Positions 5,694 through 10,598 of a stretch of DNA of 10,598 bases are shown one piece after another (the stretch's first letter is position 1; every line of letters begins with the position of its first letter). Source of the stretch: JAJRVH01 sp964505995 (GTDB taxonomy: Bacteria > Pseudomonadota > Zetaproteobacteria > Mariprofundales > Mariprofundaceae). The position numbers and the translations under genes were made by a program. The DNA lies in contig CAZDLB010000063.1 of NCBI GenBank assembly GCA_964505995.1, forward strand, positions 1 through 10,598, written 5' to 3'. Below the pieces are notes generated by a model. The model worked only from the letters and a program-made list of their open reading frames with translations, did no database searches and had not been told where the DNA came from.

Positions 5694-6746
5694 ATGAAAC
5701 TTCAACAAATCTCGCTAATTCTCTTTGCCGCCGTGCTCTGGCTTGTCACGCCTCCGGTTCAGGCCGATACGCTCGATACCCGCGGCCTCGTGACCGAGGA
5801 CGACCTCAGGCCCAATCTGCCCCAGCCCTATATCGTCAAGAAGGGCGATACGCTGTGGGACATCGCGAAGTATTTCTTCAAGGATCCGCAGCGCTGGATC
5901 AAGATCTGGGAGCGCAATCTGTATATCACGAACCCCGATCTGATCTATCCCGGCAACGAGATCTGGTTCGATGTGCGCCGCCAGAAGACCGGCGGTCTGA
6001 CCCGGGTTCGTCCGCAGCCGAAGGTCGTGATCAAGCCGGTCGAGCGGCTCGAGGGCGGCTTCGATACGAGCATGTTGCTGACCGCGCTTCAGCGCCAGGA
6101 TTTCATCCAGCCGAGCGAGATCGAAGGCATGGGCCATATCCTCGATTCCGAGGATGAACGCATCAATTACGGGGCCAACGACCGTCTGTATCTGAAGTTC
6201 GATCGGCCGGTGCAGCCGGGCGAGGTGTTCGACATCTTCCGCACCGGCGATCCGATCCGCGACCCGCGCACCGGGCATGTCGTCGGCGTGCTCGTCAACC
6301 ATCTGGGGCAGGTCGAGGTCACGTCGCAGGCCGAGGGCATCTATCGCGGTCGGGTGCTGACGGCCTTCGAGGAGATCTCGCGCGGCGACCGTATGAAACC
6401 GGCCAAGGAAATCGATCCGCGCATCACGCCGAGCTATCCGGCGGGCGAGCTGCATGGCACTGTCATGTATATCCGCAACGATGCGGCCGAGGCCGGACAG
6501 AATCAGGTCGTCGGCATCAGCCTCGGGCTGAAGGATGGTCTGAAACCGGGCACGGCGCTGTCCGTTCACAAGGCGGGCCGCATCGTGCGCGATCAGGTCA
6601 CCGGCGAGAAGGTGCGCCTGCCCGAGGAGAAGATCGGCCAGCTGCTGGTGCTGGTGCCGCAGCAGGATGCCTCGATTGCGCTGGTGACGCAGTCCACCAG
6701 CCCGATCAATATCGGCGATTCCGTGCGCAACCGCGCGACGCGCTGA
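5694..6746 (+). CDS. Secreted LysM peptidoglycan-binding protein
   Basis: The 350-residue protein starts with a typical Sec signal peptide: Lys near the start, a hydrophobic core (7-20), and VQA before Asp25 as the likely signal peptidase I site. A LysM domain follows (about 46-94) with YIVKKGDTLWDIAKYFF at its head and IYPGNEIWF (84-92) at its end; LysM binds peptidoglycan glycan chains. The rest (about 100-350) is soluble, strand-rich and has no hydrolase motif that I can see, so it is probably a periplasmic wall-binding protein and not a cell-wall hydrolase. A LysM protein of this kind sits next to dprA in many beta- and gammaproteobacteria, which supports the call. Ten bases separate it from dprA, so they are probably one transcript. 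No lipobox is present (the residue after the cleavage site is Asp, not Cys). Confidence 0.92.
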   Translation: MKLQQISLILFAAVLWLVTPPVQADTLDTRGLVTEDDLRPNLPQPYIVKKGDTLWDIAKYFFKDPQRWIKIWERNLYITNPDLIYPGNEIWFDVRRQKTGGLTRVRPQPKVVIKPVERLEGGFDTSMLLTALQRQDFIQPSEIEGMGHILDSEDERINYGANDRLYLKFDRPVQPGEVFDIFRTGDPIRDPRTGHVVGVLVNHLGQVEVTSQAEGIYRGRVLTAFEEISRGDRMKPAKEIDPRITPSYPAGELHGTVMYIRNDAAEAGQNQVVGISLGLKDGLKPGTALSVHKAGRIVRDQVTGEKVRLPEEKIGQLLVLVPQQDASIALVTQSTSPINIGDSVRNRATR

Positions 6747-6756
6747 GCTTCAGGAT

Positions 6757-7914
6757 GTGAGGGGCCAGCCGCCCGCGGACGCAAACAGCATCTCATCTCC
6801 CGCCTCAGCCGCGGCCGAATCCTGGCTGCGGCTGAGTCTTGCGCGCGGCATCGGTCCGCGGACCGGCCGGCGTCTGGTCGAGCACTTTCACGGCATCGAA
6901 GCATTGATGCGGGCCCCGGAAAGGGCCCTGCGGCAGGTGGACGGCCTGGGCCCCCGTCTGATGCAGGCGCTTCACCGGGCCGTCACGGACGGCGAAGGCC
7001 CGGCGGCGATTCTGTCCGACTGCAGCGAGCACGGCATCCGCGTGCTGTGTCCGGACGACGAGGCCTGGCCGCAGGCCCTGAACGGTGTGGATGATGCGCC
7101 GCTGGTGCTTTTCGCGCGCGGGGATGTCGCATGTCTGAACCATCGGCCGCTGCTGTCCGTCGTCGGCGCGCGCCGGGCCAGCCCCGAGGGGCGGAAACTG
7201 ACCCGCAACTGGTGCAGGCGCTTTTCCGAAGCCGGCGTTGGCATCGTCAGCGGCATGGCCTGGGGTATTGATGCGGCCGCACACCGCGGGGCGCTGGAAG
7301 GGCCATCACCGACGCTGGCCGTGCTCGGCTGCGGGCTGGCGGCGCTGACCGAGGAGCAGCAACGTCAGGTTGCGGCCGTCGAACGCCAGGGCTGCGTGAT
7401 CTCCGAATTTCTGCCGCGGCTCTGTGCCAGGCCCGAGCATTTCCCGAGGCGCAACCGCATCATTGCGGCACTCGGCGCAGCGACCCTGGTCATGGAGGCC
7501 GATCTCCGCTCCGGATCCCTGATCACCGCCCGGCTGGCGGCCGAATACGGGCGCGAGGTGCTGGCCGTGCCCGGCTCGGTGCTGGCGGAAAACCATGGCG
7601 GTTGCCATCTGTTGATCCGGGAAGGCGCGCAGCTGGTGGAAAACGTCGATCAGGTGCTGCAGACCCTGGGCCTGGAAGGGACGGCAAGATGCCGGAAACA
7701 AAGGAAGAAGGCCTATCGTCCGGCGAGTCCGGCCGAGGCCGCCATCCTGGAGGCGCTGGGGGGGCAGGCGCTGCATGTCGACGTGCTGGCCGAAACTTGC
7801 GGGTTGACCCTGCCCGAGCTTTCGCCCATCTTGCTCGCCCTTGAGCTGCAGGGTGTCGTCGAACGCCTGCCGGGCAGCCGCTACATGTTGGCAGTGGAGT
7901 TGCAGAATCAATGA
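6757..7914 (+). CDS. dprA: DNA-processing protein DprA (Smf)
   Basis: DprA binds incoming single-stranded DNA in the cytosol and loads RecA on it during natural transformation; in non-competent species its role is less clear. In the 385-residue product, an N-terminal helix-hairpin-helix-like/SAM part covers about 22-80 (RGIGPRTGRRLVEHF, 30-44; VDGLGPRLMQAL, 61-72). The central Rossmann-like domain has VVGARRASPEG (135-145), SGMAWGIDAAAHRGAL (165-180), FPRRNRIIA (229-237) and GSLITARLA (253-261). A winged-helix C-terminal domain occupies about 322-380. All expected motifs are present and the length is normal (E. coli Smf has 374 residues). The GTG at 6757 is chosen because no ATG, GTG or TTG follows before the helical region; its Shine-Dalgarno (AGGA at 6752-6755) is too close to be ideal. 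Its TGA overlaps the topA ATG. Confidence 0.96.
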   Translation: MRGQPPADANSISSPASAAAESWLRLSLARGIGPRTGRRLVEHFHGIEALMRAPERALRQVDGLGPRLMQALHRAVTDGEGPAAILSDCSEHGIRVLCPDDEAWPQALNGVDDAPLVLFARGDVACLNHRPLLSVVGARRASPEGRKLTRNWCRRFSEAGVGIVSGMAWGIDAAAHRGALEGPSPTLAVLGCGLAALTEEQQRQVAAVERQGCVISEFLPRLCARPEHFPRRNRIIAALGAATLVMEADLRSGSLITARLAAEYGREVLAVPGSVLAENHGGCHLLIREGAQLVENVDQVLQTLGLEGTARCRKQRKKAYRPASPAEAAILEALGGQALHVDVLAETCGLTLPELSPILLALELQGVVERLPGSRYMLAVELQNQ

Positions 7915-10184
7915 GTGCAGTGGTCGTGGTGGAGTCTCCCGCCAAAGCGAAAACCATCGAAAAGTATCTTGGCAAGGGCTACAAGGTTCTGGCGTCCTAC
8001 GGCCATGTGCGTGCCTTTCCGAAGAAGGACGGCTCGGTCGATCCCGAGCATGATTTTGCGATCACCTACCAGATCATCGAGGACAAGAAGAAGCGGCTGG
8101 ATGCGATCGACCGGGCGATGAAGAAGGCCGATACGCTGATTCTCGCCAGCGATCTGGATCGCGAGGGCGAGGCCATTGCCTGGCATGTCTATGAGGTGCT
8201 CAAGGAGCGCGGCACGCTGGAGGGCAAGCGCGTGCAGCGCATCACCTTCCACGAGATCACGAAGAAGGCGATCCAGGAGGCCATCGAGCATCCGACCGAG
8301 ATTGACATGAAGCTCGTGGATGCGCAGCAGGCGCGCAGCGCGCTGGATTACCTGGTCGGCTTCACGCTGTCGCCGCTGCTGTGGCGCAAGATCCGCTCGG
8401 GGCTGTCGGCCGGTCGCGTGCAGTCGGTTGCGCTGCGCCTGATCTGCGAACGCGAACAACATATCCGCGAGTTCAAGCCGCGCGAGTTCTGGACGATCGA
8501 GGCGGCCTGCCGGCAAGGCGGCGACGGCTTCGATGCGCAGCTGTATGCGGTGGATGGCAAGAAGCTGGGCAAGTTCGCGATCACCGACGGGGTCAATGCG
8601 AAACTCATGGCCCGCAAGGTGGAGGCCGGCGCATTCCGGGTAGTGGATGTGCAGAAGAAACAGGTCAGGCAGCAGCCGGCGCCGCCGTTCATTACGACGA
8701 CGATGCAGATGGAGGCCTCGCGCAAGCTCGGCTTCACCGCCCGCAAGACGATGCAGATCGCGCAGAAGCTCTACGAGGGCATCGAGGTGGATGGCGAACC
8801 GGTCGGTCTGATCACCTACATGCGAACCGATTCGGTGTCGCTGGCCGCCGAGTCCGTCGCGGAGATGCGCGAGCATATCGCGCAGGCCTTCGGTCAGGAC
8901 TATCTGCCCTCCCGGCCGCGCATCTTCAAGACGAAGAGCAAGAATGCCCAGGAGGCGCACGAGGCCATCCGCCCGACTTCGATCCTGCGCACGCCGGAGG
9001 CGATGAAGAAGGTGCTCGATGCCGATTCGCTGAAGCTTTACACGCTGATCTGGAAACGGGCGCTGGCCTCGCAGATGGCGCCGGCATTGCTCGACCAGGT
9101 GCGAGCGGATATCGAGGCCGAAGGGGAGCAGCGGCTGACGCTGCGCGCTACCGGCTCGACGCTGGCCTTTCCGGGCTTTCGTGCGCTGTACATCGAGTCC
9201 AGCGACGAGCCGGAGAAGCAGGATCAGAAGAACCGTCTGCTGCCGCCGCTGTCGGTCGGCGATGCGATCGAGATCGAACGGGCCGAGGCGAGGCAGCATT
9301 TCACCGAGCCCAAGCCGCGCTTCACCGAGGCCTCGCTGGTCAAGGAGCTGGAGGCCAATGGCATTGGGCGACCGTCGACCTATGCCTCGATCCTGAATGT
9401 CCTGCGCGAGCGCAAGTATGTCGAAATGGACAGAAAGCGCTTCGTGCCGACCGATGTCGGCGAATGGGTGAACCGCTTTCTGGTCGAATCCTTCGGCAAT
9501 ATCGTGGATGTCGGCTTTACGGCGGCGATCGAGGACAAGCTCGATGCGATTGCCCGCGGGGAGCTGGAGTGGAAGCCGGTGCTGCGCGAGTTCTGGGAGC
9601 CGTTCAAGGCCGATGTGGACAAGGCCGCTGAGGCCGGGCGCCCGAGCGAGCAAACCGATGAGATCTGTCCCGAATGCGGCAAGCCGCTGGCGATCAAACT
9701 CGGGCGCTATGGCAAGTTTCTGGCCTGCACCGGCTATCCGGAATGCAGGTATTCACGGCCGCTGAACGGCAACAATGAAGCGCAGCCGGAGCCGGAGAAG
9801 ACCGATCAGGTCTGCGAGAAATGCGGCGAGCCGATGGTGATCAAGAACGGGCGCTTCGGGCGCTTCCTCGCCTGTTCGGCCTATCCGAAATGCAGGAACT
9901 CCCAGCCGCTTGAAAAGCCGAAGGACACCGGCATCGCCTGCCCGCAGTGCGGCAAGGGAACCTTTCTGGAGAAGCGCTCCCGGCGCGGCAAGATATTCTA
10001 TTCCTGTTCGCAGTATCCGAAGTGCAAGAACGCGCTGTGGAACAAGCCCGTCGACCGCCCATGCCCGAAATGCCATGCCCCGTTCGTGACCGAAAAGGTC
10101 ACGAAGCGCCACGGTACCGAATACGTCTGCGCCACCGAGGGCTGCGGCTGGAAGGAGCAGGTCGAGGCGCCGGAAGCCGCCTAG
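7911..10184 (+). CDS. topA: DNA topoisomerase I (type IA)
   Basis: TopA relaxes negative supercoils by transient cleavage of one DNA strand (EC 5.6.2.1). The 757-residue product begins with the Toprim domain: Glu8 in VVVVES and the metal-binding DLDREGE (81-87, Asp81, Asp83, Glu85). The gate and active-site domains follow, with SAGRVQSVALRL and the catalytic tyrosine Tyr303 in ITYMRTDS (301-308), which corresponds to Tyr319 of E. coli. The C terminus carries four Cys4 zinc ribbons: C586/589/606/612, C635/638/655/661, C677/680/699/705 and C718/721/740/745. The E. coli enzyme has 865 residues with three Cys4 ribbons plus two cysteine-free ribbon-like domains, so the C-terminal region here is shorter. 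The ATG at 7911 overlaps the dprA stop (ATGA) and has GGAG at 7896-7899, somewhat distant. Translational coupling with dprA is likely, although topA is probably essential and may have an internal promoter. Confidence 0.98.
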   Translation: MSAVVVVESPAKAKTIEKYLGKGYKVLASYGHVRAFPKKDGSVDPEHDFAITYQIIEDKKKRLDAIDRAMKKADTLILASDLDREGEAIAWHVYEVLKERGTLEGKRVQRITFHEITKKAIQEAIEHPTEIDMKLVDAQQARSALDYLVGFTLSPLLWRKIRSGLSAGRVQSVALRLICEREQHIREFKPREFWTIEAACRQGGDGFDAQLYAVDGKKLGKFAITDGVNAKLMARKVEAGAFRVVDVQKKQVRQQPAPPFITTTMQMEASRKLGFTARKTMQIAQKLYEGIEVDGEPVGLITYMRTDSVSLAAESVAEMREHIAQAFGQDYLPSRPRIFKTKSKNAQEAHEAIRPTSILRTPEAMKKVLDADSLKLYTLIWKRALASQMAPALLDQVRADIEAEGEQRLTLRATGSTLAFPGFRALYIESSDEPEKQDQKNRLLPPLSVGDAIEIERAEARQHFTEPKPRFTEASLVKELEANGIGRPSTYASILNVLRERKYVEMDRKRFVPTDVGEWVNRFLVESFGNIVDVGFTAAIEDKLDAIARGELEWKPVLREFWEPFKADVDKAAEAGRPSEQTDEICPECGKPLAIKLGRYGKFLACTGYPECRYSRPLNGNNEAQPEPEKTDQVCEKCGEPMVIKNGRFGRFLACSAYPKCRNSQPLEKPKDTGIACPQCGKGTFLEKRSRRGKIFYSCSQYPKCKNALWNKPVDRPCPKCHAPFVTEKVTKRHGTEYVCATEGCGWKEQVEAPEAA

Positions 10185-10200
10185 GGCCATGATGATGGCC
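10185..10200 (+). promoter_or_regulatory. Hairpin covering the rimI start codons
   Basis: GGCCAT at 10185-10190 and ATGGCC at 10195-10200 form a perfect 6-bp stem with a GATG loop, directly after the topA stop codon. Three in-frame ATG codons (10189, 10192, 10195) lie in the stem and loop, so the fold would hide the start region of the next gene. Without a U tract it is not a terminator. Confidence 0.35.
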
Positions 10201-10598
10201 GGGGAGCCGGGCATCATCCGCCAGGGTGGGCTGGATGATTTGGCGGCGGTCTACCGGCTGAACCGCCGCTGCTTTGCCGATGCCTGGTCCGAGGCCTCGC
10301 TGCACGCGGCGCTGGAGTCCGGCTTTGATCTGCTGATCTGCGAGGATGCAGGGGTGCTGGCCGGCTACATCCTCAGCCAGGATATCCTCGATGAGGTGCA
10401 TATCATGCAGGTGGCCGTGGATCCGGAGTATCGCCGGCGCGGCGTGGCCCGCCGGCTGAGTCGCGAGCTTTTGCGCCGCAAGGCGGCGATGCGGGCCGTG
10501 CTGCTGGAGGTGCGCGCCTCCAACAAGGCCGCGCAGGCCCTTTACGCGGCCCTGGGCTTCGAGCGTAACGGCCTGCGGCCTCGCTACTATGCGCCGGA
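10189..10598 (+). CDS. rimI: Ribosomal protein S18-alanine N-acetyltransferase RimI, 3' end outside window
   Basis: RimI acetylates the N-terminal alanine of ribosomal protein S18 using acetyl-CoA (EC 2.3.1.266). The visible 136 residues are a GNAT domain: WSEASL (33-38), the strand region ILDEVHIMQVAVDPEYRRRG (66-85) with the acetyl-CoA-binding turn RRRGVA (82-87), LEVRASNKAAQALYAALGF (106-124) and RPRYY (130-134). Glu107 and Tyr119 match the spacing of the catalytic Glu103/Tyr115 reported for Salmonella RimI. Family members have about 150 residues, so only the last few are missing. The start is one of three consecutive ATG codons (10189, 10192, 10195). A weak AGGG at 10183-10186 favours 10192 or 10195, but 10189 is the first. 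The gene begins four bases after topA and is probably in the same transcript. A related GNAT enzyme remains possible, but the match to RimI is good. Confidence 0.88.
   Translation, partial: MMMAGEPGIIRQGGLDDLAAVYRLNRRCFADAWSEASLHAALESGFDLLICEDAGVLAGYILSQDILDEVHIMQVAVDPEYRRRGVARRLSRELLRRKAAMRAVLLEVRASNKAAQALYAALGFERNGLRPRYYAP

Noticed and set aside
5715..6569. 284-residue minus-strand frame opposite the LysM gene
   Set aside because: The plus-strand gene has a signal peptide, a LysM domain and a ribosome binding site; the mirror frame has none of these.
7908..9653. 581-residue open frame on the minus strand
   Set aside because: Antisense to topA; the composition is that of a mirror frame and no motif or start signal was seen.
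1..10598. CRISPR array, tRNA, rRNA, insertion sequence or prophage
   Set aside because: No regularly spaced repeats, cloverleaf sequence, terminal inverted repeats or transposase/integrase motifs were noticed on either strand.

Overview
This window is a stretch of high-GC proteobacterial chromosome, most like a beta- or gammaproteobacterium. The evidence is the LysM protein - dprA - topA gene order, the NDUFA9-like epimerase, GC-rich third codon positions in the core genes, and E. coli-like promoter hexamers. No rRNA, tRNA, CRISPR, IS element or phage gene is visible. Genes fill almost the whole window; the largest gap is the 171 bp divergent promoter region at 3885-4055.

Left edge (15-595): a two-gene type II toxin-antitoxin module, Phd/YefM antitoxin then RelE/ParE toxin. 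It is less GC-rich than its surroundings and looks acquired. It ends tail-to-tail, with a 4 bp overlap, against a leftward transcription unit.

Leftward unit (3884 down to 592): a polytopic membrane protein with a long charged C-terminal tail, an AMP-forming long-chain acyl-CoA synthetase (start/stop overlap ATGA), and, after 60 bp, an unrecognised 131-residue cytosolic protein with a glycine-rich end.

Rightward units (4056 to the right edge): a strong sigma70-type promoter (TTGACC, 16 bp, CATAAT) drives an NDUFA9-like NAD(P)-binding epimerase that overlaps plsY, the first acyltransferase of phospholipid synthesis. After 49 bp comes a secreted LysM protein, then dprA (DNA uptake and recombination), topA (DNA topoisomerase I, four Cys4 zinc ribbons; its start overlaps the dprA stop) and a 3'-truncated rimI (acetyltransferase for ribosomal protein S18).

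Functionally, the centre is lipid/envelope-oriented (acyl activation, membrane protein, epimerase, PlsY, LysM) and the right side concerns DNA processing. I found no convincing new multi-gene system. The most worthwhile leads are the unknown 131-residue gene and its possible translation-masking hairpin, the membrane protein with a histone-H1-like tail co-transcribed with an acyl-CoA synthetase, the hairpin over the rimI start codons, and the absence of the smg gene often found between dprA and topA.
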